Below are positions 28,665-41,246 of a stretch of 64,000 bases of DNA, piece by piece (position 1 is the stretch's first letter; every line of letters starts with the position of its first letter). Source of the DNA: Virgibacillus ihumii (lineage in GTDB: Bacteria; Bacillota; Bacilli; Bacillales; Amphibacillaceae); contig NZ_CACVAN010000001.1 in NCBI RefSeq assembly GCF_902726655.1, forward strand, positions 3,348,001 to 3,412,000, read 5' to 3'. A model generated the notes under the pieces. It saw only the letters and a list, made by a program, of their open reading frames with translations, did not search any database and had not been told where the DNA came from. Position numbers and translations under genes: made by a program.

Positions 28665-29912
28665 ATGAACATTTTAGTTGTTGGACGGGGCGGACGTGAA
28701 CACAGTATTGTGATGAAGCTGGCGGAAAGTGATAAAGCGGACAAAATATATGCAGCACCGGGGAACGGCGGGATTGCTGAGATTGCTGAATGTGCAGATA
28801 TTAATGAGATGGACATGGACGGACTGATTGCATTTGCCAGGAAAAAATCAGTCGATCTTACCATTGTCGGACCGGAAAATCCGTTGCTATCCGGAATAGT
28901 CAACCGTTTTCGTGAAGCAGGACTGCTTGTATTTGCCCCAACAAGAGAAGCTGCATTACTGGAAGGCAGTAAGCAGTTCGCCAAGGAATTTATGCAGAAA
29001 TATCAAATCCCGACAGCCGCGTACAAGAGTTTTACTAATGCTGCCGATGCAAAAGGCTATATTGAAGAACAGGATGCGCCGATTGTGGTCAAAGCTGATG
29101 GGCTTGCAGCGGGAAAAGGCGTTATCGTCGCAGAAACGAAAGAGGAAGCTTTCCAGGCAGTTGATGATATGCTCGTCAACAAAGCATTTTCTGAAGCGGG
29201 TGCAACGATTGTTATCGAGGAATGTCTCGTTGGAAAAGAGTTCTCGTTAATGGCATTTGTTCATGAAAACGACGTGTATCCAATGGTAACTGCAAGGGAT
29301 CATAAACGGGCTTTTGATCGTGATCAGGGACCGAACACCGGCGGAATGGGGGCGTTTGCACCGGCAACGGATATCTCTGTTGAAACACTTGAATTCTCAA
29401 TGCAAAACATTCTTCGGAAAACAGCGGACGGTATGATGAAGGAAGGTCGCCCGTTTACAGGGATTTTATATGCCGGTCTGATGATGACCGAGGCTGGACC
29501 CAAAGTAATCGAATTTAATGTGCGGTTTGGTGATCCGGAAACACAGGTTGTATTGCCGCTTCTGGAGAATGATCTTGTACAGGTCTTCGTGGATGTTCTC
29601 GCCGGAAAAGATCCGGATCTTAATTGGGCTGATGACAGCTGTCTTGGTATTGTGCTCGCATCAAAAGGCTATCCGGCAGCATATGAAAAAGGTGTTCGTT
29701 TGCCTGCTATCCAAAAATCAGGAAATGGATATATTATTCATTCCGGAACAAAGCAAACAGAACATGGACTGGTTTCAGACGGCGGCCGGGTGTTACTTGC
29801 TGGTGCACGAGGGGCAAGCCTAAAACAAGCTGCAAAAGATGCCTATCAGTGTCTGAAGCCATTCAGCAACTTGGATGCTTTCTATTATCGTGAAGATATC
29901 GGTAAAGAATAA
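28665..29912 (+). CDS. purD: GAR synthetase PurD
   Basis: A 415-residue ATP-grasp phosphoribosylamine-glycine ligase. The N-terminal GRGGREHSI, ATP-grasp VVKADGLAAGKGVIVA and GDPETQVVLPLL are canonical. Last of twelve purine genes, so the operon holds all enzymes from PRPP to IMP. A terminator follows within 10 nt. Confidence 0.97.
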   Translation: MNILVVGRGGREHSIVMKLAESDKADKIYAAPGNGGIAEIAECADINEMDMDGLIAFARKKSVDLTIVGPENPLLSGIVNRFREAGLLVFAPTREAALLEGSKQFAKEFMQKYQIPTAAYKSFTNAADAKGYIEEQDAPIVVKADGLAAGKGVIVAETKEEAFQAVDDMLVNKAFSEAGATIVIEECLVGKEFSLMAFVHENDVYPMVTARDHKRAFDRDQGPNTGGMGAFAPATDISVETLEFSMQNILRKTADGMMKEGRPFTGILYAGLMMTEAGPKVIEFNVRFGDPETQVVLPLLENDLVQVFVDVLAGKDPDLNWADDSCLGIVLASKGYPAAYEKGVRLPAIQKSGNGYIIHSGTKQTEHGLVSDGGRVLLAGARGASLKQAAKDAYQCLKPFSNLDAFYYREDIGKE

Positions 29913-29919
29913 TCGTAAC

Positions 29920-29947
29920 GCCCGGGGAATTATTCCTCGGGCTTTTT
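29920..29947 (+). terminator. Purine operon terminator
   Basis: A 10-bp stem (29920-29929 with 29933-29942, GCCCGGGGAA/TTCCTCGGGC) with a TTA loop and a five-T tract. The three loop bases are the reverse complement of the stop codon of the convergent hpaB-like gene, so the hairpin spans the ends of both transcription units. Confidence 0.92.
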
Positions 29948-31375
29948 AATGAAATCATGGACCCAATCAACATATGAATCTTTTTCATAATCAAAATAAA
30001 GCTGGCTAGACAATCGAATCGGATTCCCGAAGAAAAATCGTTCATATTGTGTTTGACGGGTGCCGAATGGACTCATTGTCAAATCCCATGCCAGCCGGAA
30101 CAGCTTCACACGGTCTACAGCATTTCCCGACGCACTTTGCAGGTATTGATCGAGGTCACTCCGGATTTCGGAGTAAAAGTCTGTTTCAGTCGGAATCGTA
30201 ATCATGCCACTTGAACCAAGCAATTGGATGATTTCTGCTAATCTTGGGTACACCTGTGGAAAAACACAAATAGCAGTTTGTAACGGTTTCGGGTCAGGAT
30301 GCATTAATCCGAATTCATCTGTCGTCGCGTCCACTTCAGCTTTGGTTAAAAGTGCCTTCATCGTTTCCAGGGTGGTGATTATTTCCGCCCCATTTTCCTG
30401 AACGTTCTGGAATTCAGAGATGTTAATCGTATCGATAATAGATTGTGCAACGCCAAGCATAAATTCCGCTTTTACTGTCTGTCTGCATACGACCTGATGC
30501 AGTGTGAACGGCAGAAATGCACTGGTCGCTTTAAATGAGTTGGCGACTTCCAGGTTTTTATAAAAAAACACACGCTCCCATGGAACCGTCACATTATCAA
30601 ATACAACCACTGTATCCATTTCTTCAAACCGTGAACTTAATGGATAGTTAAAGTGTGATTCACCATGAACAAATGATTCGCGGCAAATAAATTTTAACCC
30701 TTTTGCATTACTTGGAATCGAAAAAGCAAATGCATTTGCTTTATCCAGGATGCCGCCTGGTGAAAAGACGAGTACTTCATCGGTAATGCCGCCTTGTGTG
30801 GCAAGGAGCCTTGCCCCTTTTACTACTATTCCTTCCTCATTCTCATCAACTATCTTTGCGGCAATCGGTTCATCTGATAGCTCTAAGTACAGTTCAGACC
30901 GGTTGACTTGCGGATTAATAAACGTGTGTGTAAACGATAAGTCCTCTTCCCTTGCTTTTTCGTAAAAGGCACGCATATGTTCAGGGAAGCAATTTTCTTT
31001 TCCCTCAAGCAATTTTGCTGATGAGCCAAAAGCCATTAATATCGTGTTTAGGTAATCGGGACTTCTTCCAAGCAGACCTGCACTGGTTCGGGCCCACTGC
31101 TGAATCATGTTGCGCCGCTTGGCAAGGTCTTCTTTTGTTTTTGGCTGCAGGTAAGACGTGCCGACGCTATTGCCGGTTGTTGGTGACGGAAAGGTCATTA
31201 GATCCTTCAAGTCGTTGTCATTCTGCATATCATACAGGTTTGATTGACTTTGGATAATTCCTTTAAAAGCGGGATGTTCAGAAATGTTTCCGGTTATTTT
31301 GCTGCCGTTACACCATATGTTCGCCTTCTGCTGGTTGATGCGGCTGACATATTCTTTCCCGGTAATCGCTGGCAT
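29930..31375 (-). CDS. hpaB: 4-hydroxyphenylacetate 3-monooxygenase, oxygenase component (HpaB family)
   Basis: A 481-residue FADH2-dependent aromatic hydroxylase of the HpaB/HpaH two-component family. Family segments are RSPDYLNTILMAFG, FTHTFINPQVNRS, VPWERVFFYKN and the C-terminal SGNAVDRVKLFRLAWD. It would convert 4-hydroxyphenylacetate or a similar phenol to the catechol using reduced flavin. The HpaC-type flavin reductase is not adjacent. ATG 31375 follows AGGAG at 8 nt; an in-frame GTG three codons earlier overlaps that site. Convergent with the purine operon, in the spot between purD and yerA. The phenylacetate cluster lies 20 kb away. Confidence 0.9.
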   Translation of the reverse strand: MPAITGKEYVSRINQQKANIWCNGSKITGNISEHPAFKGIIQSQSNLYDMQNDNDLKDLMTFPSPTTGNSVGTSYLQPKTKEDLAKRRNMIQQWARTSAGLLGRSPDYLNTILMAFGSSAKLLEGKENCFPEHMRAFYEKAREEDLSFTHTFINPQVNRSELYLELSDEPIAAKIVDENEEGIVVKGARLLATQGGITDEVLVFSPGGILDKANAFAFSIPSNAKGLKFICRESFVHGESHFNYPLSSRFEEMDTVVVFDNVTVPWERVFFYKNLEVANSFKATSAFLPFTLHQVVCRQTVKAEFMLGVAQSIIDTINISEFQNVQENGAEIITTLETMKALLTKAEVDATTDEFGLMHPDPKPLQTAICVFPQVYPRLAEIIQLLGSSGMITIPTETDFYSEIRSDLDQYLQSASGNAVDRVKLFRLAWDLTMSPFGTRQTQYERFFFGNPIRLSSQLYFDYEKDSYVDWVHDFIKKPEE

Positions 31376-31619
31376 GTGCAACACTCCTGACGAAAATTAA
31401 ATAGATAATCGGTTATAGGCTATCTTATTAGTTCAGAGACAAAAGTGTTCCTTTGAAAAGGTGGGAGGGAAGTTTGTACCTTATGAAGAAACTTTCATGC
31501 GGGGAATTTAAAAAAAGTGGAAGTGTCATAGAATTTTCATTATAACTACTGTTATTTAGTGTAGTAAAGTACGAAAATATGGTAAAATAAAGGAAATCGT
31601 TTTTATTGGAGTGCTGTTC

Positions 31620-33359
31620 ATGTTGGAAAATGGATATCATTGGAGAAATCGTGAAATAAGAGAACATGTTGCTGTAATTGATGGTACAGTGAAACCTGAT
31701 TTTATCTTAGCGAATGGAACCTATTTGAATACATATACAAAGCAATGGCTTAAAGGAAACATCTGGATTTTAAATGACCGAATTGTCTATGTTGGTGATA
31801 AATTTCCGGAAAACCAATCTGTTAAAATTATAGATTGCGAAGATTCATATCTGGTCCCGGGGTATATGGAACCGCATGCCCACCCGTTTCAACTATATAA
31901 TCCGGTATCTTTGGCCAAGTATGCTGCAGATTTTGGAACAACAACATTGATAAATGATAACCTGGTTTGGAATTTTTTATTAGATAAAAAGAAAGCGGTT
32001 ACTTTATTGCGAGCGTTTAATAAATTGCCGGTGTCCATGTTCTGGTGGGCACGGTTTGACTCTCAGACAGCCTTGCAGAATGAGGAAGAGTTTTTTAATA
32101 CGGAAGAGGTGCTGTCCTGGCTTGAACATTCTTCGGTTGTGCAAGGTGGCGAACTGACCGCATGGCCAAGTCTGCTTCAAGGGGATGACCGTCTGTTGTA
32201 TTGGATGCAGGAAGCAAAACGGATGGGGAAACCGGTGGAGGGACACTTGCCTGGCGCTTCGGAAAAGACATTGACCAAAATGAAGCTGCTTGGTGTCTCA
32301 GCAGACCATGAATCAATTACGGGTGAAGAAGTAATCAGACGGCTGCGCCTTGGCTATCAGGTTGGTCTTCGTTATTCGTCAATCAGACCGGATTTGCCGA
32401 AGCTGTTGGAAGAAATTATGGACGCCGGTATCGACACGTTTGATAACATGATGATGACAACAGATGGTGCGACTCCCGCATTTTATGAAAAAGGCTTAAT
32501 GAATATTTGTATTGAGATTGCAATTGAACAGGGTGTTCCGCTGCCTGATGCGTACCGGATGGCGTCCCACAATGTAGCCCAGCACTATGGTATGACAGAA
32601 CATCTTGGTACAATTGCCCCCGGCCGGTTAGCAAATATTAATATTTTGGATGCAAAGGAAAATCCACATCCGGTCAGTGTCCTTGCTAAAGGGAAATGGA
32701 TTAAAATTGATCAGGAAGCGCAACAGCGAATTGTGAACTTTGAGTGGGAAAAATATAACTTGGCTCCGCTTGAAGTCGATTGGGAGTTAAGTATGTCTGA
32801 TCTGCAGTTTTCCGTACCAATCGGTCTTGAGATGATGAATAATGTGATCATTAAGCCATATCCGATTGAAACTGATGTGACGCTTGATGTTATTCCAAAT
32901 ACAAATAATGATGCATTTCTATTGCTTATCGACCGAAATGGAAAGTGGCGCATCAATACCGCCATTAAAGGCTTTACCAATAATCTCGGGGCGATGGTGA
33001 GCTCCTACTCAACAACTGGAGACTTTGTTTGTATCGGAAAGAGCAAGCCGGATATGCTTTTGGCGTGGCAGCGTGTTAAAGAGCTTGGCGGAGGGATTGT
33101 CCTTGCCCATCAGGGTGAAATCATTTTTGAATTGCCGCTCCGTCTTGGTGGAAGTATGTTTGATGGAGACATGTCCGACTTGATTGGCAAAGAAAAAGAG
33201 TTGAAGAATCTTTTGAAAGAGTTTGGCTACCCGTTTGCTGATCCGATATATACCATTCTTTTTCTGTCAGCAACCCACCTGCCGTATATTCGTGTTACCC
33301 AACAAGGAATATTGGATGTAAAAAAACGTGAGGTACTCTTTCCAGCAATCATGCGATGA
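31620..33359 (+). CDS. yerA: YerA, adenine deaminase-like amidohydrolase
   Basis: A 579-residue amidohydrolase-superfamily protein similar to adenine deaminase. The metal-binding HxH is in GYMEPHAHPF, further His residues are in GHLPGA and SADHES, and the acid in MMTTDGAT. The C-terminal half has the adenine-deaminase C domain (MVSSYSTTGDF, GGIVLAHQGEIIFELPL). GGAG at 31608-31611 serves ATG 31620. In Bacillus subtilis the orthologue heads the yerA-yerB-yerC-pcrB-pcrA-ligA-yerH block, as here. Adenine deaminase activity of YerA proteins is annotated by similarity, so substrate is uncertain. Confidence 0.88.
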   Translation: MLENGYHWRNREIREHVAVIDGTVKPDFILANGTYLNTYTKQWLKGNIWILNDRIVYVGDKFPENQSVKIIDCEDSYLVPGYMEPHAHPFQLYNPVSLAKYAADFGTTTLINDNLVWNFLLDKKKAVTLLRAFNKLPVSMFWWARFDSQTALQNEEEFFNTEEVLSWLEHSSVVQGGELTAWPSLLQGDDRLLYWMQEAKRMGKPVEGHLPGASEKTLTKMKLLGVSADHESITGEEVIRRLRLGYQVGLRYSSIRPDLPKLLEEIMDAGIDTFDNMMMTTDGATPAFYEKGLMNICIEIAIEQGVPLPDAYRMASHNVAQHYGMTEHLGTIAPGRLANINILDAKENPHPVSVLAKGKWIKIDQEAQQRIVNFEWEKYNLAPLEVDWELSMSDLQFSVPIGLEMMNNVIIKPYPIETDVTLDVIPNTNNDAFLLLIDRNGKWRINTAIKGFTNNLGAMVSSYSTTGDFVCIGKSKPDMLLAWQRVKELGGGIVLAHQGEIIFELPLRLGGSMFDGDMSDLIGKEKELKNLLKEFGYPFADPIYTILFLSATHLPYIRVTQQGILDVKKREVLFPAIMR

Positions 33360-33399
33360 CGTATAATGTAACTACTACTATTTGTCAAAGGGTGGAAAC

Positions 33400-34446
33400 A
33401 TGAAGCGAGTATGCGTGTTACTGGTTCTGTTGTTGACTGTACTGTTTACAGCCTGTTCGGATGAGGAACGCAATGCCAGTGAAAGTCAGTCAAAGGAAAA
33501 CGCGGTAGATGAAAAAAGCGGCATGCCGGAAAATGCTGCAGCTTTTCCTCTGACAGGAATTAAAACCGATAAGAATGCGAACGACCGAATTGTCGGTGTG
33601 ATGATTAACAATCATACCGATGCACGTCCGCAGACAGGGCTGTCAAAGGCTGATATCGTTTTTGAAATATTGGCTGAGGGCTACATTACCCGGTTTTTAG
33701 CTTTATACCAGAGCGAGAAACCGGAAGTGGCAGGGCCTGTCCGCAGTGCAAGGGAGTATTATTTTGAACTTGCTGATGGGTATAATGCCATCTATGTTTA
33801 TCATGGTGCAGCAAACTTTGTGAATGATATGATCAAAGAGCGTGGAATTGAGCATTTAAATGGATCACTTCATGATAATGATGGCTATTTATTTAAACGG
33901 GAATCCTTCCGTGAAGCCCCACATAACTCGTATCTGCTGTTTGATGCGGTGTATGATGCAGCTGAGAAAAAAGGATATGATGTGAAGGCGTCCTATAAGT
34001 CATTGCCGTTTATGACGGAAAAAGAAGCTGGATCGTTCAAAGGAGAGCCGGCTGAACACGTTGAAATTGTTTATTCCGACAATCCGATGGAAATTGTTGA
34101 ATTCGATTATGACAAACAAAGCGAAAAATACACCCGATATAGTGACCATGAAAAAACAGTTGAATTAAATTCCGGCAAACCGATACAAGTTGATAACGTT
34201 TTTATTGTGGAAACACAGCACAAGGTAATTGATGATGCTGGCCGCCGCGACATTGACATCACATCGGGCGGTGAGGCATATCTGACCCAGCGGGGAAAAG
34301 TTCGGAAAATACAATGGGAAAACCGGAATGGCAGAATTATTCCTGTAAAAGATGGAGAACCGGTTGGATTTGTGCCAGGAAAAACATGGATTAATATTGT
34401 TCCCGAAAAGCCTGGAATGGATCAGTCCGTAACGATCACAAATTAA
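33400..34446 (+). CDS. yerB: YerB, DUF3048 lipoprotein
   Basis: A 348-residue secreted lipoprotein. Signal peptide MKRVCVLLVLLLTVLFTAC with the lipidated Cys19, an acidic linker, then the DUF3048 domain (VMINNHTDARPQTGLSKADIVFEIL; GPVRSAREYYFELADGY) and the C-terminal DUF3048_C domain (VDNVFIVETQHKV; GKTWINIVP). Function is not established. ATG 33400 follows AAGGGTGG. Located between yerA and yerC as in Bacillus. Confidence 0.93.
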   Translation: MKRVCVLLVLLLTVLFTACSDEERNASESQSKENAVDEKSGMPENAAAFPLTGIKTDKNANDRIVGVMINNHTDARPQTGLSKADIVFEILAEGYITRFLALYQSEKPEVAGPVRSAREYYFELADGYNAIYVYHGAANFVNDMIKERGIEHLNGSLHDNDGYLFKRESFREAPHNSYLLFDAVYDAAEKKGYDVKASYKSLPFMTEKEAGSFKGEPAEHVEIVYSDNPMEIVEFDYDKQSEKYTRYSDHEKTVELNSGKPIQVDNVFIVETQHKVIDDAGRRDIDITSGGEAYLTQRGKVRKIQWENRNGRIIPVKDGEPVGFVPGKTWINIVPEKPGMDQSVTITN

Positions 34447-34466
34447 GGAAAGAAGGTGGGCCAGTC

Positions 34467-34766
34467 ATGCAAATCGATAAACTGCGCGGAAAGCAGCTGG
34501 ATCAATTTTTCGATGCAATTTTATCATTAAAAGACCGGGAAGAATGCTATAAATTTTTTGATGATATTGCTACGATGTCCGAAATACATTCCATCGCCCA
34601 GCGGCTGCAGGTTGCAAAAATGCTGACAGAAGGCCATACGTACAATATTATTGAAAAGGAAACAAATGCGTCAACGGCAACCATATCCCGCGTGCGAAGG
34701 TGTCTAAATTTCGGCAGTGACGGGTATAAGCTTGTCCTGGACCGGATTATGGATGCTGATGAATAA
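34467..34766 (+). CDS. yerC: YerC, TrpR-like DNA-binding protein
   Basis: A 99-residue helical protein of the YerC/YecD TrpR-like family. The helix-turn-helix lies around residues 55-80 (VAKMLTEGHTYNIIEKETNASTATISRVRRCL). It is a putative transcription regulator; targets are not known from the sequence. GAAGGTGGG upstream of ATG. Follows yerB by 20 nt. Confidence 0.92.
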   Translation: MQIDKLRGKQLDQFFDAILSLKDREECYKFFDDIATMSEIHSIAQRLQVAKMLTEGHTYNIIEKETNASTATISRVRRCLNFGSDGYKLVLDRIMDADE

Positions 34767-34776
34767 ATGTTTACAT

Positions 34777-34809
34777 AATGCTGCAGCAGGGCCCCTCCGC
34801 TGCAGCATT
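34777..34809 (+). terminator. Stem-loop after yerC, possible terminator
   Basis: A perfect 11-bp stem, AATGCTGCAGC at 34777-34787 and GCTGCAGCATT at 34799-34809, with an 11-nt loop. The downstream sequence CCCTTCTTC has no proper T run, so it may be a weak terminator or an mRNA-end stabiliser. Confidence 0.5.
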
Positions 34810-34967
34810 CCCTTCTTCAGCTTTTCCCCTGATAAATGAATTAGCTGCTTTATTTTAACTGCGAGGTTAAAAGTCATCCAAATTCACAACACTGCTGAAG
34901 CAATCAGCCTCTCCCTATAACAATTTTAAAAACATCCTACATAAACCTAAATTCACAACGCAATTTT

Positions 34968-34976
34968 TGGTATACT
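34968..34976 (+). promoter_or_regulatory. Candidate extended -10 promoter for pcrB-pcrA-ligA-camS
   Basis: TGGTATACT at 34968-34976 is an extended -10 element. No -35 at 17 nt is recognisable. It lies 50 nt upstream of pcrB, after the yerC stem-loop, and is the best promoter candidate in this 260-nt gap. Confidence 0.45.
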
Positions 34977-35026
34977 TAAATGTAGCGAATTTAGAATCGG
35001 AATCAACACGATGGAGGATATGAACA

Positions 35027-35725
35027 TTGGGTTATACAGCAAACAATTGGAATCACTTATTTAAACTGGATCCGGCCAAAGATATTTCGGATGAACATCT
35101 CGATCTGATTTGTGAGTCCGGGACAGATGCCGTTATGGTTGGCGGAACTGACGATGTTACACTGGACGGGGTTTTGGACTTGCTGTCACGCATTCGCCGG
35201 CACACCGTTCCATGTATTCTGGAAATATCATCAATGGAAGCAATTACGCCGGGCTTTGATTATTACTACATTCCAATGGTTATGAACAGCACGGAAAAAA
35301 AGTGGATGATGGGTTTGCAGCATCAAGCCCTTAGAGAATATAAAGGTTTGATGAACTGGGATGAAACAGCTGTCGAAGGGTATTGTATTTTGAACCATGA
35401 AGCAAAAGCATTTAAAAAAACAAATTGCACTATGCCCGATGAAGAAGATGTGCTGGCATATGCTGAAATGGCTGAAAACTTTTTTCATCTGCCTGTCTTT
35501 TATATGGAATACAGCGGTACATATGGTGACCCGCAGCTTGTTGAAAAGGTAAAAAATGAATTAAACCATACGAAATTGTTTTACGGCGGTGGAATCGAAA
35601 ACAGTTTTCAGGCGAACGAAATGAAAGAGCATGCTGACACAATCGTTGTTGGCAATATTATTTATGAAGATATTAAAAAAGCAATTAAAACGGTAGAAGC
35701 AGCAAATGAAACAAACGATAAATAA
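35027..35725 (+). CDS. pcrB: Heptaprenylglyceryl phosphate synthase PcrB
   Basis: A 232-residue TIM-barrel prenyltransferase of the GGGP synthase family. In Bacillaceae it joins sn-glycerol-1-phosphate to heptaprenyl diphosphate. Segments [40 protein letters not shown] and FYGGGIENS line the phosphate-binding barrel mouth. It starts with TTG at 35027 after GATGGAGG; the nearby ATG at 35020 is out of frame. Its end overlaps no other true gene; pcrA begins 13 nt later. Confidence 0.94.
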   Translation: MGYTANNWNHLFKLDPAKDISDEHLDLICESGTDAVMVGGTDDVTLDGVLDLLSRIRRHTVPCILEISSMEAITPGFDYYYIPMVMNSTEKKWMMGLQHQALREYKGLMNWDETAVEGYCILNHEAKAFKKTNCTMPDEEDVLAYAEMAENFFHLPVFYMEYSGTYGDPQLVEKVKNELNHTKLFYGGGIENSFQANEMKEHADTIVVGNIIYEDIKKAIKTVEAANETNDK

Positions 35726-35738
35726 AGGCGGTGACATT

Positions 35739-37955
35739 GTGAGTCAAACAATGGATAATTTACTGAAAGGATTAAATCATGAACAGCGGGAAGCTGTTAA
35801 ACATACAGAAGGCCCATTACTGATTATGGCAGGTGCCGGAAGCGGAAAAACGCGTGTGCTCACACACCGCATCGCCTATTTGCTTGGAGAAAAGGATGTC
35901 CCGCCACGGAATGTACTGGCAATCACGTTTACCAATAAGGCGGCCCGTGAAATGAAAGAGCGTGTCCGCGGACTTGTCGGACCGGGAAGTGAACAGATTT
36001 GGGTCTCGACGTTTCACTCGATGTGTGTCCGGATTCTCCGCAGGGATATTGACCGAATCGGTTACAGCAGCAATTTCACGATCCTCGACAGCAGTGATCA
36101 ACTTTCGGTGATTAAACAAACGTTGAAAGATTTGAACATTGATCCAAAAAAATTTGAACCACGTGCGATGCTTGGAGCCATCAGTTCCGCCAAAAATGAA
36201 CTGATTACGCCGGAGGAATACAGCAGTAAGGTCGGCGACTTTTTTGAACGGCAGGTTTCCCAGGTGTATGATCGCTATCAAAAAACATTGCAGAAAAACC
36301 AGTCGCTTGACTTTGATGATTTGATTATGCAGACGATTCATCTGTTCAAGCGGGTTCCGGAAGTGCTGGAGTATTATCAGCGCAGGTTTCAGTATATCCA
36401 TGTCGATGAGTATCAGGATACAAACCATGCCCAATATTATTTGGTTAAACAACTCGCCAGTAAATATGAAAATCTTTGTGTTGTCGGGGATTCCGACCAG
36501 TCGATTTATCGCTGGCGCGGTGCGGATATCGCCAATATTCTTTCCTTTGAAAAGGACTACCCGTCATCACGGACGATTTTTCTCGAACAAAATTACCGTT
36601 CGACCAAATCGATTTTGGATGCAGCAAATACAGTTATTAAAAATAATACCGGACGCAAGCCGAAAAATCTGTGGACGGAAAATGACGAGGGGAAAAACCT
36701 TCATTATTTCCAAGGCACAACGGAACAGGAAGAAGCATTGTTTATTACCGATAAAATCCAGGAGCTTACCGGAGAAGAAGGTTTTTCCCGAAATGATATT
36801 GCGATACTGTACCGGACAAATGCACAGTCCCGTGCCATTGAGTCTACCTTGACTAAATCTTTTATTCCTTATCAGATGGTCGGCGGTCAAAAGTTCTATG
36901 AGCGGAAAGAAATCAAGGATTTAACGGCATATTTACGACTGATAACCAATCCTGATGATGATTTGAGCTTTGAACGGGTTGTCAATGAACCGAAGCGAGG
37001 TATCGGTAAAACATCGATTGAACGGCTGCGTGCATATACGGAAGATCAAGGGATTTCATTCTATCAGGCAGTGAAAGAAGTGGACTTTACCGGAGTACCG
37101 AAAAAAGCGGCCAAAGCACTCGCAGAATTTGGCAAACTCATTCAAACATTGTCACAGCAGCAGGAATTTTTGACCGCGACAGATATGGTGGAAGCAGTTT
37201 TGCAGCGGACCGGATATGAACATTCGCTGAAAAATGAGCGGACGATTGAGTCTCAAAGCCGACTGGAAAACCTTGAGGAATTCATGACGGTAACCCAGGA
37301 TTTTGAGAAGACGAGTGAAGATAAGACACTTGTCGCTTTTTTAACGGACCTCGCGCTGATTGCTGATCTTGATAAGGTGAATGATGATGCAGATGCCGAT
37401 GAAGAAACGAAAGTAACGCTAATGACACTTCATGCAGCTAAAGGCCTCGAATTTCCTGTCGTCTTTTTGATTGGGATGGAGGAAAATGTATTTCCGCACA
37501 GCCGCTCCATGTTTGACGATGAAGAAATGGAAGAGGAGCGGCGTTTGGCATATGTCGGAATTACCCGGGCAGAGCAGCAACTATACATGACCCATGCAAA
37601 AATGCGTACATTATATGGAAGGACCAATATGAATCCAATCAGCCGGTTTATTAACGAGATCCCGGAAGAACTGCTCGATGGCTTCGAACAGGCCCGAGAT
37701 ACGATGTTTGGGTCGATCGGAGAACAACCGAAGAACAAGCCAATGAAACGCAAGGCGGAAAAAATGCAGCAAACAACCGGTGCTGAAAGTAAAACGTGGG
37801 CACCCGGCGATAAGGCAAGTCACAAAAAATGGGGTACCGGAACTGTTGTAAGGGTCCAGGGTGAAGGCGAAGGAATGGAATTGGATATTGCGTTCCCGGC
37901 ACCGACTGGTGTTAAACGCGTACTGGCTAAATTTGCCCCAATTACGAAACAATAG
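35739..37955 (+). CDS. pcrA: ATP-dependent DNA helicase PcrA (UvrD family)
   Basis: A 738-residue SF1A helicase essential in Bacillus for replication and repair. Motif I is [12 protein letters not shown], Ia [70 protein letters not shown] and [14 protein letters not shown]. The C-terminal tail ends in the PcrA-specific [15 protein letters not shown] module that docks RNA polymerase. The GTG at 35739 has the near-consensus ribosome site AAAGGCGGTGA; the ATG 12 nt further on is less well placed. Confidence 0.97.
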   Translation: MSQTMDNLLKGLNHEQREAVKHTEGPLLIMAGAGSGKTRVLTHRIAYLLGEKDVPPRNVLAITFTNKAAREMKERVRGLVGPGSEQIWVSTFHSMCVRILRRDIDRIGYSSNFTILDSSDQLSVIKQTLKDLNIDPKKFEPRAMLGAISSAKNELITPEEYSSKVGDFFERQVSQVYDRYQKTLQKNQSLDFDDLIMQTIHLFKRVPEVLEYYQRRFQYIHVDEYQDTNHAQYYLVKQLASKYENLCVVGDSDQSIYRWRGADIANILSFEKDYPSSRTIFLEQNYRSTKSILDAANTVIKNNTGRKPKNLWTENDEGKNLHYFQGTTEQEEALFITDKIQELTGEEGFSRNDIAILYRTNAQSRAIESTLTKSFIPYQMVGGQKFYERKEIKDLTAYLRLITNPDDDLSFERVVNEPKRGIGKTSIERLRAYTEDQGISFYQAVKEVDFTGVPKKAAKALAEFGKLIQTLSQQQEFLTATDMVEAVLQRTGYEHSLKNERTIESQSRLENLEEFMTVTQDFEKTSEDKTLVAFLTDLALIADLDKVNDDADADEETKVTLMTLHAAKGLEFPVVFLIGMEENVFPHSRSMFDDEEMEEERRLAYVGITRAEQQLYMTHAKMRTLYGRTNMNPISRFINEIPEELLDGFEQARDTMFGSIGEQPKNKPMKRKAEKMQQTTGAESKTWAPGDKASHKKWGTGTVVRVQGEGEGMELDIAFPAPTGVKRVLAKFAPITKQ

Positions 37956-39971
<2,016 letters not shown>

Positions 39972-39987
39972 TAAGGAGCGGGGGAAG

Positions 39988-41244
39988 TTGAAGAAATTTA
40001 TAATATTGCTGTTGGGTGCCGTCCTGATCCTGACGAGCTGTTCACCATCTACACTTGATAATGAAGAGGTAGTTAAAAAGGAAGACGATAGTGAATCGGA
40101 AAAGACATCGATTGTTCCCAGTTACCAATTGTCGGATGAAATGTATAAGACGATTCTGCCTTATCGTCCCAGTGCTGCACGTGGTGTTATTGTGAATCAA
40201 ATGGGCAACAGGCTTGATATAGATGAAATGTCAGAAGGTCTTAGGAGACATTCCAAAGAATACTATGATCCAAACAAGTATTTTTTTGAAGAAGGTCAAT
40301 ATTTGGGTAAAGACATGATGTATAAATGGCTTGAACGGGAATTGACAGACAAACAAATTCAGGATGCAATTGACCAAAAAATGAAAATATGGAAAAGTAA
40401 CAACAGCCCAAGTGAGCAAGAAATTAAGACGCACAGGAAGGAAGTTGAGGAAGAAGTTAAGCGTGTGTCTTCCATGGCATTAAATCCACCAATCAAGAAT
40501 GATGAGTCCGAAAAACAACAACGGAATAATCCTAAATATTTATCACACATCCTGGAGCAGAATTATCTTGTAAAAAAGGAGGATAATTCTGTTCAGCTGA
40601 AAGGGCTGTCTATTGGCATCGCTATGAAATCCGTATACAGGTTTCAGACAGAAACCGGTGGACCGTACTATTACGAGGAAATCGATAAGGATGTCATGCT
40701 GAAAAAAGGGAAACAGATAGCACAAACAGTACTTAAACGTATCCGGGAAATGGATGGTCTTAAGAACATTCCGATTTTGATAGCCATTTACCGTGAAGAA
40801 AAGCAAAGTTCTCCCGTACCCGGTAACTATGTAGCAAAAACGGCTGTGAAAGGCGGCGACAAGAAAATAAATGAATGGGAAAAAATACAGGAAGACTATG
40901 TTCTTTTTCCATCCGATTTTGCCGAAGAACACCACTTTGATGATAAACAGCTGATTGATGACTTCGCAGCTGAAATTGCGGATTACTTTCCAAACTATGT
41001 TGGGGTAATTGGAAATGGTTTTTATATTAAGAATGAACTTAAGAAACTTACACTGGAAATCCCGATTGAATTTTACGGGAAGGGGGAGGTTATCGGTTTT
41101 ACCCAGTACACATATGGACTGGTAAAAGAAATGTTTCCGGACTATTATGATCTGGAAATTAAAATTAAATCGAATGAACGTCTGGAAAGCTTCATTTACC
41201 GGAAAGCAGGCTCCAATAAACCGGAAGTCCATATTCTGCATTAA
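39988..41244 (+). CDS. camS: CamS/YerH sex-pheromone-precursor family lipoprotein
   Basis: A 418-residue membrane-anchored lipoprotein. The signal peptide (FIILLLGAVLILTSC, lipidated Cys18) is followed by the CamS domain, for example SYKTILPYRPS-like YKTILPYRPSAARGV and LYITVYYR-type IAIYREE. In enterococci and staphylococci a hydrophobic peptide cut from the signal sequence of CamS is a mating pheromone; in Bacillus (YerH) the role is unknown. It starts with TTG at 39988 after AAGGAGCGGGGG. Ends the pcrB-to-camS run. Confidence 0.92.
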   Translation: MKKFIILLLGAVLILTSCSPSTLDNEEVVKKEDDSESEKTSIVPSYQLSDEMYKTILPYRPSAARGVIVNQMGNRLDIDEMSEGLRRHSKEYYDPNKYFFEEGQYLGKDMMYKWLERELTDKQIQDAIDQKMKIWKSNNSPSEQEIKTHRKEVEEEVKRVSSMALNPPIKNDESEKQQRNNPKYLSHILEQNYLVKKEDNSVQLKGLSIGIAMKSVYRFQTETGGPYYYEEIDKDVMLKKGKQIAQTVLKRIREMDGLKNIPILIAIYREEKQSSPVPGNYVAKTAVKGGDKKINEWEKIQEDYVLFPSDFAEEHHFDDKQLIDDFAAEIADYFPNYVGVIGNGFYIKNELKKLTLEIPIEFYGKGEVIGFTQYTYGLVKEMFPDYYDLEIKIKSNERLESFIYRKAGSNKPEVHILH

Positions 41245-41246
41245 AG

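Noticed and set aside
31376..31619. Promoter for yerA
   Set aside because: TAAAAT near 31583 could be a -10 but no convincing -35 is present; left unannotated.
34880..34959. AAATTCACAAC occurring twice (34880 and 34949)
   Set aside because: An 11-nt repeat in AT-rich intergenic DNA with no promoter-compatible spacing; may be chance.
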